64,000 nt of DNA from Ideonella sp. (GTDB taxonomy: Bacteria > Pseudomonadota > Gammaproteobacteria > Burkholderiales > Burkholderiaceae_C): positions 124,001-188,000 of the forward strand of contig JABTUC010000002.1 in assembly GCA_015075545.1 (NCBI GenBank), written 5' to 3'. A model generated the notes under the pieces. It had not been told where the DNA came from, searched no databases, and saw only the letters and a program-made list of their open reading frames with translations. Positions within the stretch are counted from its first letter, which is position 1; each line of letters begins with the position of its first letter. The position numbers and the translations under genes were made by a program. This document shows, piece by piece, positions 8,875 through 16,778 of the stretch.

Positions 8875-11084
8875 ACGACCGCACCCACGTCTTCGGCCTG
8901 CAAGTGGCCACCAGCCTGCATCGTTTCATCGAGGCGCAGGTGCTGCCCGGCACCGATGTCGCGCCCGACGCCTTCTGGCAAGGCTTCGCCGCGATCGTGC
9001 ACGACCTCGCGCCGAAGAACGCCGCGCTGCTGGCCGAGCGCGAGCGGCTGCAGACCGAGATCGACGCCTGGCACCGCGCGCATCCCGGGCCGATTGCCGA
9101 CCTGCGCGCGTACCGCGAGTTCCTGCAGCGCATCGGCTACCTCGTGCCGGTGCCCAAGGGCACGAAAGTTACGACGGCCAACGTCGACGACGAGCTGGCG
9201 CACCAGGCTGGCCCGCAGCTCGTGGTGCCGGTGACCAACGCGCGCTACGCGCTCAACGCCGCCAACGCGCGCTGGGGCTCGCTGTACGACGCGCTGTACG
9301 GCACCGATGCCTTGCCCGAAGACGGCGGCGCCACGCGCGGCCCCGGCTACAACCCGGTGCGCGGCGCCAAGGTGATCGAGTACTGCCGCTACGTGCTCGA
9401 CCGCACGGCGCCGCTGAAGCAAGGCTCGCACATCGATTCGGTCGGCTACCGCGTCGTGAAGGGCGAGCTGGTCGTGAGTCTGAAAGGCGGCAAGACCTCG
9501 AAGCTCGCCGACCCGGCGCAGTTCCGCGGCCACCAGGGCGATGCCGCTGCGCCGTCGGGCGTGCTGCTGGTGCACCATGGGCTGCACCTGGACATCCGCA
9601 TCGACAAGAACCACGCGATCGGCCGCGACGACCCCGCCGGCGTGTGCGACCTGGTGATCGAGGCGGCGCTGTCGACCATCCTCGACCTGGAGGATTCGGT
9701 GGCCGTGGTCGACGCCGACGACAAGGTGCAGGCCTACGGCAACTGGCTCGGCATCCTGAAGGGCACGCTGACCGAGCCGGTGAGCAAGGGCGGCACGAGC
9801 TTCGTGCGCCGGCTCGCCGAAGACCGCGTCTACACGGCACGCGACGGCAAGCCGCTGACGCTGCACGGCCGCTCGCTGCTGTTCGTGCGCAACGTCGGTC
9901 ACCTGATGACCCACCCGGCGGTGCTGTGGGGTGGCAGCCAGGAGATCCCCGAAGGCATCCTCGACGCGGTGGTCACCACCGCGATCGCGCTGCACGACCT
10001 GAAGCGCGGGCCCGCGGGCGGCGGCATCCGCAACAGCCGCGCCGGCTCGATCTACATCGTCAAGCCCAAGATGCACGGGCCGGTCGAGGTGGCGTTCGCC
10101 GCCGAGCTGTTCGCGCGCGTCGAGCGGCTGCTCGGGCTGCCCGACAGCACCGTCAAGCTCGGCATCATGGACGAGGAGCGCCGCACCAGCGTCAACCTGA
10201 AGGCGTGCATCGCGGCGGCGGCCAGCCGCGTCGCCTTCATCAACACCGGCTTCCTCGACCGCACCGGCGACGAGATCCACACCGCGATGCTCGCCGGACC
10301 GATGATCCGCAAGGGCGACATGAAAGCCAGCAAGTGGATCGCCGCCTACGAGCGCCTGAACGTGCTGGTGGGCCTGCAGTGCGGGCTGCGCGGCAAGGCG
10401 CAGATCGGCAAGGGCATGTGGGCGATGCCCGACCTGATGCGCGCGATGCTCGAGCAGAAGATCGTGCACCCGCGCGCCGGCGCCAACACCGCGTGGGTGC
10501 CCAGCCCCACCGCGGCGACGCTGCACGCGCTGCACTACCACCAGGTCGACGTGTTCGCGGTGATGAAGCAGCTCGAGCGGGTGAAGCTCGACGCCGAGTA
10601 CGACGCGCTGCTGTCCGACCTGCTGAGCGTGCCGGTGGCGGTCAACGCCGACTGGAGCGCCGAGCAGCGCCAGCAGGAGATCGACAACAACGCCCAGGGC
10701 ATCCTCGGCTACGTGGTGCGCTGGGTCGACCAGGGCATCGGCTGCTCGAAGGTGCCCGACATCCACAACGTGGGCCTGATGGAAGACCGCGCGACGCTGC
10801 GCATCTCGAGCCAGCACATCGCCAACTGGCTGCACCACGGCATCGTCAGCGAGGCGCAGGTGCGCGCCACCTTCGAGCGCATGGCCGCGGTGGTCGACCG
10901 CCAGAACGCGGGCGACCCCAACTACCGGCCGATGGCCGGCCGCGCCGATTCGAGCGCGGCCTACCAGGCGGCGCTCGACCTGGTGTTCGAGGGCAAGGCC
11001 CAGCCCAGCGGCTACACCGAGCCGCTGCTGCACGCCTGGCGGCTGCGCGTGAAGGCGGCGGCAACCGAACTGCAGCCGGCCTGA
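8871..11084 (+). CDS. glcB: Malate synthase G
   Basis: Condenses glyoxylate with acetyl-CoA to malate. At 737 residues it has the length of the monomeric G isoform, far longer than malate synthase A. Signatures include [43 protein letters not shown] and [10 protein letters not shown], all co-linear with known GlcB proteins. The ATG at 8871 overlaps the dehalogenase stop. The open frame runs further upstream, but that part is only a shadow of the dehalogenase gene. It is followed by a strong hairpin, so it is probably the last gene of its transcript. Confidence 0.96.
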   Translation: MNDRTHVFGLQVATSLHRFIEAQVLPGTDVAPDAFWQGFAAIVHDLAPKNAALLAERERLQTEIDAWHRAHPGPIADLRAYREFLQRIGYLVPVPKGTKVTTANVDDELAHQAGPQLVVPVTNARYALNAANARWGSLYDALYGTDALPEDGGATRGPGYNPVRGAKVIEYCRYVLDRTAPLKQGSHIDSVGYRVVKGELVVSLKGGKTSKLADPAQFRGHQGDAAAPSGVLLVHHGLHLDIRIDKNHAIGRDDPAGVCDLVIEAALSTILDLEDSVAVVDADDKVQAYGNWLGILKGTLTEPVSKGGTSFVRRLAEDRVYTARDGKPLTLHGRSLLFVRNVGHLMTHPAVLWGGSQEIPEGILDAVVTTAIALHDLKRGPAGGGIRNSRAGSIYIVKPKMHGPVEVAFAAELFARVERLLGLPDSTVKLGIMDEERRTSVNLKACIAAAASRVAFINTGFLDRTGDEIHTAMLAGPMIRKGDMKASKWIAAYERLNVLVGLQCGLRGKAQIGKGMWAMPDLMRAMLEQKIVHPRAGANTAWVPSPTAATLHALHYHQVDVFAVMKQLERVKLDAEYDALLSDLLSVPVAVNADWSAEQRQQEIDNNAQGILGYVVRWVDQGIGCSKVPDIHNVGLMEDRATLRISSQHIANWLHHGIVSEAQVRATFERMAAVVDRQNAGDPNYRPMAGRADSSAAYQAALDLVFEGKAQPSGYTEPLLHAWRLRVKAAATELQPA

Positions 11085-11093
11085 GCTACGCGC

Positions 11094-11130
11094 GCCGCGC
11101 CGCCCGGCGGGCGAGGCCGGGCGGCGCGGC
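11094..11130. terminator. Strong bidirectional hairpin between glcB and the secretin-like gene
   Basis: A perfect 14-bp GC stem (11094-11107 with 11117-11130) and a 9-base loop fill the 55-base gap between two convergent genes. It lacks a long T-run, but position and stability make a bidirectional terminator likely. It also marks the left edge of the accessory cluster. Confidence 0.7.
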
Positions 11131-11139
11131 CGGCTTTGG

Positions 11140-12921
11140 CTATCTGAGTCGCTCCAGCGTTTCGCCGATCGCCTGGCGCGCGATCGTCGAGTCTGCCGCC
11201 GTGGACAGTTTCATGTCGGCGGGTTGCGGCCTGAAGTACTTCGAGAGCTTGTCCCCGAGCTTGTCGGTCAGCGCGTCGAAGTTCGACAGCGGATCGACCA
11301 GCTCCTTCCATACCGACAGCAGCTTCTTCAGTGATTCGGCGCGGAACTCGCGTGTGCCGCTGTCGATGCTGCCCGCAAGGCGCGGGGTGACGAGCACGAT
11401 CGCGGCGTCGCGGCTCTGGGTCTTGGAGCGTTCGTTGAACAGCAGGTTGGCCACCGGGATATCCCCGAGCACGGGCACCTTCGACGTCCAGCCCACGTTT
11501 ACCGCTTCGTAGAGGCCCGAGAGAATCAGTGTCTTGCCGAACTCGACTTCGGCCGTCGCGCCGACCGTCTGCTTGAAGGTCGTCACCGACTCGGCAAACG
11601 TGCCGCTCGACGTGGGCACGAAGAACGAGCGCACGGTGTCGACGCGGAACTTGGTGCGTTCGTTGTTGATCTCGAGCGGCGTCAGCTTGACCGCCGTGCC
11701 GACGTCGATCGTCTGCAGCGTGCCGGCGTTGATGCCGCTGACCGCAACGCTCAGCGTGCGGCCGATGAAGAACTCCGACTGCTGGCCGAGCGAGGCCACC
11801 AGCGATGGCCGCACCACCACGTCGTAGAAGTCGTCGTGCGTGTTGAACAGGTTCAGGCTGTAAGTGATCTGCGGCACGCTCAGCGCGGTGGTGATCACGC
11901 GGCTGAAGCTGTCGGCCGCACCGGTGCTGTAGCGCCGCTCGGTCTTGCTGTCGCCGCCGAACTGCAGCCTCAGGCCGTCCAGCAGGTTGATGCCGACGCT
12001 GTGCTTGGTGGTGTCCTGGCTCAGCAGTAGCGTGACTTCGACCATCACCTGCTGCAACGAATCGCTCGGCGGTGGGGCGGCCTCGGTTGGGGGTTGCGTC
12101 TGCGGCTCCTGTGCGCGCTGGGTCGCGTCGTCGGCGGCGACCCGCGTCGCCGCAGGCGGCGCTCGATCGTCCGATGCCGACAGCGCGGCGCCGCGCAGCA
12201 GCTGCGAGAGCCTTGGCGTGTGGGCCGAGAGCCCGCCCGCCGGCAAGGCATTCGCGCGCTCGATCACCGCCGCGAGGTACTGCCGGTCTCCGCGCGCGGC
12301 CGCCACGTACGCTGCTGCTCTGAGCGCCTGCGGATCGGTCGGCGCCAGCGCGAGCGCCCGCTCGGCGGCGAGCTGAGCCACGCCGAGATCGCCGCCGTAG
12401 TACGCCGAGGCGGCGAGCGCGGCGAAAGCCTGCGGCGCGTCGGGACGGTCCAGGACCGCCCAGGCGAACTCCTCGGCTGCGGCGGGGTAGTTCCTCTGGC
12501 TGAATTTGGCCAGCCCGGCGTAGTAGTGCGACCAGTAGTAGCCGGGGGCGAACTTCACTGCGGCGTCGTAGCCCACCTGGGCCAACTCGGCCGATTGCTG
12601 CGAGGCGTCGGCAAGCTGGTAGGTCAGCCCGTTGAGCAAGTGCAGATAGCCGTTCTGCGGCTCGGCCCGCAGCGCGGCCGTCAGCAATGGGCGAGCAGCC
12701 TCTGGTTTGCCGTTGCGCAGCGCGGCGGCGATGTCGCCGCGCTGCGCCTGAGCGCTGGCTGGCGGTGTGCTCTGGGCCGCCGGCGACGACGCGCAGCCCC
12801 CCAGCGCAAGCGGCAAGCCCAACGCGACGACCACGGCCGCCGGCAGTGCCGCCAGCCGGCAGCGGATGCGCTCCGGCGTGCGCCGCGATGCACGTTGCTC
12901 GAATTGCATGACAGTTCCCAT
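11140..12921 (-). CDS. TPR/secretin-like outer-membrane lipoprotein
   Basis: About 593 residues. The start at 12921 (MGTVMQFEQ...) is chosen for its GGAGGA site. A lipoprotein signal ends in LALGGC, so the protein is probably lipidated. TPR-like helices follow (LTAALRAEPQNGYLHLLNGL; FAWAVLDRPDAPQAFAALAA) to about residue 220, then a low-complexity Gln/Pro linker, then a domain with the hallmarks of a secretin C-terminal module: VMVEVTLLLSQDTTKHSVGI early and KVPVLGDIPVANLLFNER followed by IVLVTPRL late. Secretins form outer-membrane channels for type II/III secretion or type IV pili. No ATPase, platform or pilin genes flank it, so it may serve a dedicated small system with the neighbouring exported proteins (inference). 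A C-terminal extension of about 90 residues follows the secretin core. Confidence 0.82.
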   Translation of the reverse strand: MGTVMQFEQRASRRTPERIRCRLAALPAAVVVALGLPLALGGCASSPAAQSTPPASAQAQRGDIAAALRNGKPEAARPLLTAALRAEPQNGYLHLLNGLTYQLADASQQSAELAQVGYDAAVKFAPGYYWSHYYAGLAKFSQRNYPAAAEEFAWAVLDRPDAPQAFAALAASAYYGGDLGVAQLAAERALALAPTDPQALRAAAYVAAARGDRQYLAAVIERANALPAGGLSAHTPRLSQLLRGAALSASDDRAPPAATRVAADDATQRAQEPQTQPPTEAAPPPSDSLQQVMVEVTLLLSQDTTKHSVGINLLDGLRLQFGGDSKTERRYSTGAADSFSRVITTALSVPQITYSLNLFNTHDDFYDVVVRPSLVASLGQQSEFFIGRTLSVAVSGINAGTLQTIDVGTAVKLTPLEINNERTKFRVDTVRSFFVPTSSGTFAESVTTFKQTVGATAEVEFGKTLILSGLYEAVNVGWTSKVPVLGDIPVANLLFNERSKTQSRDAAIVLVTPRLAGSIDSGTREFRAESLKKLLSVWKELVDPLSNFDALTDKLGDKLSKYFRPQPADMKLSTAADSTIARQAIGETLERLR

Positions 12922-12999
12922 GGAATCCTCCGATGTACGAGTACTGGTCCAGCCGAGCGCGGTGCCCGAACGTGGGGCACACGCCCGGGCGCCGGCCAT

Positions 13000-14289
13000 C
13001 TAGGAGGGAATGCGGATCCGGATCTGGCACCGTGTGTAGGCCGGACCCGTTTCGGCGCCGCGCGGGCCGACCCAGAACTTCATCCAGTGGGGCACCGGCA
13101 CCGTACCGGCGCACGCCGGGTTGTTGCTCGTCGCGAGAAAAAATCGGACGTGGCTGGTGCCCGGGCCTGTGGCCGTGAAGCTGCCCAGGCCAGTGGCGGT
13201 GTTGAGCTCTAACCCGCCCCCGGTCTCCGGGCTTACGCACCCTGCGGGCGCCGCGATGCTGATGAGCTGCCCGTTCGCCGGTGGTTGCTGCGAGAGCCGG
13301 ACCTGACACCGGAATTCGCCGCCTGTGTTGATCAGGTTGCCGCCGCCACGCGGGTTGTTGCAGTCGCACGCCTGCGTGAACGTGATGGGCGATGGATTGA
13401 TCGCCAGCGTCAGCGTGTCGGACCGGTTGGGGTTGGGCGTCCTCACCACCAGCGTCGACACGAGGGGGCTCTGGATCGCGCGAATGCTCGCCACGTTGCC
13501 GTCGAAGGCAATGTCCTTGTTGGACAGCGCCCCTGGGCTGGTGATATTGCTGCCGGTGGCAAGCCGAAGGTATGCCGGAAACTGCACCGCGTAGTTGAAC
13601 GACTGCTGGATGTCGATCGCGGGCGATTGATCTGCGACAACGATGGAGGTCCTGAAGCGCACCGTGCAGTTGCTCGTGTCAGTGCTGGCACCGGGCCGCA
13701 GCGTGAGGGTCGCGCGCGAGTTGCCCAGATCCATCACGACCGAGCCAAGGCAGTTCGCCGGCGATTGGTCCACGCCGCGGAAGGTCCAAGTGGGCACGCG
13801 GTGCGGCTCGACTCGCACCGCCAGGCTCGACTCGTCGCCCGCCGGCATGCGGAAGTGCAGTGTGCGAATCCGCGTCGCCCCGGCATGGGCCGGGGAGTCG
13901 ACCTCGACCTCCACCGAGCCCTTGGCGATCCTGCAGCCGCGAAGGAGATTCTCGACCCCGTTGTGAGCCCGGACGATCCGAGCCGTCACCAGGTCATCCG
14001 CGGGGTTGCCCACGGACGTGACGCGGACCGCCCGACCGATGTCGATGCCGTCGCCCCACACTTCGAATCGCATGTTGTCGCCGGCTTGCACCGACAGCCG
14101 CTGGTTGTCGTTCTGGGTGTCGACCTTGTTGCAGTTGCCGACCCCGGTGACGAACTCGACGGCCGCCTGGCTCGCGCCCGGCAGCAGGGCCAGCGCAGCG
14201 GCCAGGCCGGCGGCAGCCACGCCGATGCGCGGCAATCGACTGGGGCGACTGCAAACACTCGTTGGTTTCGCGAAGCGGCGTTCAGTCAT
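13000..14289 (-). CDS. Exported cysteine-rich protein of unknown function
   Basis: A 429-residue protein not recognised as any family. A signal peptide (hydrophobic core GVAAAGLAAALALLPGA, cut near SQA) precedes a mature region rich in Thr, Val, Asn and Gly with ten cysteines spread along it, including a CDC pair. The segment pattern looks like beta-sandwich repeats; there is no membrane anchor. The ATG at 14289 follows AGGAGAGCC and overlaps the upstream small gene by 8 bases; the secretin-like gene starts about 80 bases downstream. It could be an adhesin, a pilus-like subunit or a secreted substrate of the secretin-like lipoprotein, but sequence alone does not decide. Confidence 0.72.
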   Translation of the reverse strand: MTERRFAKPTSVCSRPSRLPRIGVAAAGLAAALALLPGASQAAVEFVTGVGNCNKVDTQNDNQRLSVQAGDNMRFEVWGDGIDIGRAVRVTSVGNPADDLVTARIVRAHNGVENLLRGCRIAKGSVEVEVDSPAHAGATRIRTLHFRMPAGDESSLAVRVEPHRVPTWTFRGVDQSPANCLGSVVMDLGNSRATLTLRPGASTDTSNCTVRFRTSIVVADQSPAIDIQQSFNYAVQFPAYLRLATGSNITSPGALSNKDIAFDGNVASIRAIQSPLVSTLVVRTPNPNRSDTLTLAINPSPITFTQACDCNNPRGGGNLINTGGEFRCQVRLSQQPPANGQLISIAAPAGCVSPETGGGLELNTATGLGSFTATGPGTSHVRFFLATSNNPACAGTVPVPHWMKFWVGPRGAETGPAYTRCQIRIRIPS

Positions 14290-14548
14290 GACGGCTCTCC
14301 TCACGTGGGTTGTTGGGTGGTCCCGGACTGCGATGGTCGCCAGGGGGCGTTTGTCCGGCGTTTGTCGACGCGTGGCCGGCTCGGGCCGGCGCGGGCGGCG
14401 CCTCGGCGCTCGCCTGGCGCAGGAACTCGCCGAGTTGCGCCGGCTCGTCGAACAGCCGCGGCTCGGACTCGTCCATGCCGCGCACCGCAGCACGGAACTG
14501 CCGCAGGTGCTGCCACACCCGCACGAGGAACAACCGGGGTTCGTCCAT
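14282..14548 (-). CDS. Small protein leading the minus-strand exported-protein operon
   Basis: An 88-residue protein starting MDEPRLFLVRVWQHLRQFRA, with a GGGAGC ribosome binding site. The first 50 residues look like a compact folded domain (FLRQASA near its end); the remainder is a Pro/Ala-rich tail. There is no signal peptide, so it is probably cytoplasmic. It ends within the start of the next gene. Its first residues resemble those of the divergent gene at 14690 (M-D/N-E/D-PR-x2-LVRV). Part of its coding tail overlaps the third operator-like repeat at 14343-14367. Function unknown. Confidence 0.6.
   Translation of the reverse strand: MDEPRLFLVRVWQHLRQFRAAVRGMDESEPRLFDEPAQLGEFLRQASAEAPPAPARAGHASTNAGQTPPGDHRSPGPPNNPREESRHD
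14343..14367 (-). promoter_or_regulatory. SARP-box-like direct repeat upstream of the exported-protein gene
   Basis: Two copies of the heptamer CAAACGC (minus strand) separated by 4 bases, flanked by CGA on one side and CCCC on the other. It matches the two copies in the divergent region everywhere except the 4-base spacer. It has the same orientation relative to its downstream gene (start 14289) as the other two copies. No TAnnnT -10 box follows at the matching distance, so promoter activity is less certain. Confidence 0.65.
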
Positions 14549-14587
14549 GGGCCGCTCCCGAGCCGCGTTGCGCAAGACCGTAGCGCG

Positions 14588-14650
14588 GGGGGCGTTTGCT
14601 TAGCGTTTGTCGTTGCGCGATCGGTCGACAAACGCTGAGCAAACGCCCCC
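14588..14650. promoter_or_regulatory. Palindromic double SARP-box operator between the divergent operons
   Basis: Two 25-base arms (14588-14612 and 14626-14650) are inverted repeats with one mismatch around a 13-base centre. Each arm contains the heptamer GCGTTTG (or its complement CAAACGC) twice, with start-to-start spacing of 11 bp. An 11-bp direct heptamer repeat is the known binding pattern of SARP activators. On the plus side TAGCGT (14656-14661), and on the minus side TACGGT (14582-14577), lie 9 bases after the last heptamer and fit -10 boxes. Both start codons are exactly 39 bases from the arms. A SARP-type regulator gene is encoded 2 kb away. Confidence 0.8.
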
Positions 14651-14689
14651 AGGCCTAGCGTTCGCGACCTCTGGATCGAGGAGTGGCCC

Positions 14690-15142
14690 ATGAACGACCC
14701 TCGCAGCATGCTGGTGCGGGTGCGCCGGCACCCGAGTCGGACCCTTGCCCGGTCAGCGATGTGCGCGCTTCCTGGCGGCCGCCGTGCCGGCGCCATCGTG
14801 GGAACGGCGATCTGCGTGGCTGCTTGGTTGATGCCATCGAGCGACGCCAGTGCCTTCCAGGTCTGCGAAAGTCGCTGCCAACCGACCGATGCCGCTTGCC
14901 TGGCAACGGTGGCGGCCTGCGAGACCAAGATCCACGCCTACAACCTGTACACGGGTCAGATGGGCAGCGGCGTCGGCACGCATCACCCCCGCCACCTCAC
15001 CCGGGCCGAAGCTGCCGGTGCCGCCGCCGCAATCGCTGCCGCAGCCGGCCCTGCCGGTGCCGGGCAAGCCGCCGGCTCCGACACCAGCCCCGGGTCCGAC
15101 CGCGACCAAGCCTTCGGTGACACGGTGAGGAGGCCGATATGA
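14690..15142 (+). CDS. Exported small Cys-motif protein, first gene of the plus-strand operon
   Basis: A 150-residue protein, not recognised. It starts at ATG 14690 behind GAGGAG. A basic N-terminus and a hydrophobic stretch (GAIVGTAICVAAWLMPSS) suggest secretion with cleavage near ASA. A four-cysteine motif follows (CESRCQPTDAACLATVAACE), then NLYTGQMGSGVGTHH. The C-terminal third is ambiguous: the annotated frame reads Ala-rich and ends overlapping the next ATG, while the +1 frame gives a Pro-rich tail (PKLPVPPPQSLPQPALPVPG) stopping just before the next ribosome binding site. A frameshift around 14970-15000 is possible. Confidence 0.6.
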   Translation: MNDPRSMLVRVRRHPSRTLARSAMCALPGGRRAGAIVGTAICVAAWLMPSSDASAFQVCESRCQPTDAACLATVAACETKIHAYNLYTGQMGSGVGTHHPRHLTRAEAAGAAAAIAAAAGPAGAGQAAGSDTSPGSDRDQAFGDTVRRPI

Positions 15143-16089
15143 AGATGACCGCTTCGACCTCGGCCCGGTTGTGCACGACCGGACTCGTTGTCTGCGCATT
15201 GATTGCGTCGCAGGTCGCGCTCGCGCAGGCGCCCGCGCCGGTCGCGCTGGGTCCCTTGACGGTTCACGTCACGCGTGCGGGCGCGCCGGCGGCCAACGCC
15301 ACTGTGTGCATCGGTGTTCCCAGCGACCTCAACCTCCACTACCAGGGGACCACCGACGCGCAGGGCCGCGTGAGCTTCAGCGAGGTCCCCAGTCCCCCGT
15401 TCGTGGCGACGGCGAACCAGGCGGGCCGCGGCGCCCAGCGATCGATTGCGCCGGCGTCGCCGAATGTGCCGGTGCCGCCGCAGGTGCCGCTGCTGCGCAT
15501 CGATCTGGCGTTGCCGGCCAGCGGGGGCCCGACCTGTCCGTCGACGGCGGCGGGCCCGGCCCGCACGCTCGGGCCGCAGATCCGGCAGCAGTTGCCCCCA
15601 CTCATCGGCCCGACACGCCCGCCGTCGATCACACCGGCCCGGACGGAGTTCTGCTTCGGCGCCATCGGCATGCAGTGCGGTCAGCCGCAGACGGGGCTGC
15701 CGACCACGGCCGCGTGTGCGTCGGGCAATTGCTTCATCAACGGCGGTAGCTGGGAGCACGACGAATGCTGCTACCGCAACCGGCATTCCCTGTGGTGCGA
15801 GTTGGATCCCGCGCGCCAGATCGAAGCCGCCAGCATGACCATGTGCGTGAATACCTGGAACAAGGCCGTGCGGCTGACCACCAAGGGGCTCTCCTGGCGA
15901 CGGCCGGTGGACTTCGCTCGTGGCAACCGCAGCGGCACCGTCGAGTTCGCCCTGTATTGCGCCCCTGCCAACACGCTGCTGCCGCCGGACGACGCCAACA
16001 AGTGCTGCAGCGGCCAGACGCGCGACCTCAGCGCGCCGGAGAGAGCCTACGCGGACTCCATCTTCGAGACGCTGCGGGCATGCCGGTAG
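15139..16089 (+). CDS. Exported cysteine-rich protein with HDECC motif
   Basis: A 316-residue protein. The signal peptide ends near VALAQA. Residues of about 35-95 resemble a carboxypeptidase-regulatory-like beta-sandwich (LTVHVTRAGAPAANATVCIG ... TTDAQGRVSF). After a Pro-rich linker comes a Cys-rich domain, with NGGSWEHDECCYRNRHSLWC as its most striking segment and then KCCSGQTRDL. The His-Asp pair next to cysteines recalls the active-site HD of secreted phospholipases A2, but spacing and order differ, so enzymatic activity is not claimed. It overlaps the previous frame at ATGA and has an AGGAGG ribosome binding site. It belongs to the operon driven from the 14588-14650 operator. Confidence 0.72.
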   Translation: MKMTASTSARLCTTGLVVCALIASQVALAQAPAPVALGPLTVHVTRAGAPAANATVCIGVPSDLNLHYQGTTDAQGRVSFSEVPSPPFVATANQAGRGAQRSIAPASPNVPVPPQVPLLRIDLALPASGGPTCPSTAAGPARTLGPQIRQQLPPLIGPTRPPSITPARTEFCFGAIGMQCGQPQTGLPTTAACASGNCFINGGSWEHDECCYRNRHSLWCELDPARQIEAASMTMCVNTWNKAVRLTTKGLSWRRPVDFARGNRSGTVEFALYCAPANTLLPPDDANKCCSGQTRDLSAPERAYADSIFETLRACR

Positions 16090-16172
16090 TCAGCATCGAC
16101 TCGCGACATTCTGGCCATCCCATTCGTCGGGGCCGTGCAGGACGGCCTCATCATCGTGAAGGAGGTATTTCG

Positions 16173-16670
16173 ATGAACAACACCTCGCACTCGCTTCTTG
16201 CCACGCCCTTCGTCGTCATGGCGCTGTGGGCCGTGCCGAATCAGTTGCCGGCTGCCGAAGGGTCAACCTCCGGCGGCGCCTCGACGTGCATGGTCACCGT
16301 CATCACGACCAACGAGGACGGCAGCACGGACAACTCCGTTCGGCCCTTCCAGGCGCGATGCCGAAATGGCCAGAGCAACGGCGACATCGAGTACTACAAC
16401 CCCTACACCGACACCTACGAGACGGGGTCGACTCCGCGAATCGAACCCCTCGTGATTCCGCGCGGGTCGTCGAGCGGTTCGCGCAGCGGCACAGGCACGT
16501 CGCAAGGCGGCACCCGGGGCACGACGGGAAGCACCACGGGCTCGTCGACGTCGCGGCGCGGGGCCGGCAGTTCCGGCGCGCCGTGCACGTCGTCGGCCAC
16601 GTCGTCGAAGGCCGTCAAGACCACCCGCAGCACAAGATCCGGGCGGCCTTGCACGTCGACTCCCCAATAG
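16173..16670 (+). CDS. Exported Ser/Thr/Gly-rich protein, last gene of the plus-strand operon
   Basis: A 165-residue protein with a very strong AAGGAGG site eight bases before the ATG. A signal peptide ends near LPAAEG. The next 70 residues look folded (STCMVTVITTNEDGSTDN; DIEYYNPYTDTYETGS), followed by a low-complexity Ser/Gly/Thr tail. From about 16560 another frame has equally good codon-position bias and a more ordinary composition, so the true C-terminus is uncertain. An 83-base gap separates it from the preceding gene. Not assigned to any family. Confidence 0.55.
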   Translation: MNNTSHSLLATPFVVMALWAVPNQLPAAEGSTSGGASTCMVTVITTNEDGSTDNSVRPFQARCRNGQSNGDIEYYNPYTDTYETGSTPRIEPLVIPRGSSSGSRSGTGTSQGGTRGTTGSTTGSSTSRRGAGSSGAPCTSSATSSKAVKTTRSTRSGRPCTSTPQ

Positions 16671-16757
16671 TGACGCAGAGGTAGTGGTCCGACGTCGGTC
16701 GCAGTCGGCGAGACGCTGCGGGGGTGCTTGTCGGCAGAAGCCGCCGGGTCGCGAGTT

Positions 16758-16778
16758 GCGGCTGCTGGCGTCAGCCGC
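16758..16778. terminator. Hairpin between the plus-strand operon and the convergent regulator gene
   Basis: GCGGCTG and CAGCCGC form a perfect 7-bp stem with a 7-base loop, overlapping the regulator's stop codon. There is no T-tract; a terminator role is suggested only by position. Confidence 0.35.

Noticed and set aside
12922-12999. Earlier ATG (12999) for the secretin-like lipoprotein, directly after the upstream stop
   Set aside because: It has no ribosome binding site, and the lipoprotein signal would be displaced; ATG 12921 has GGAGGA at proper distance.
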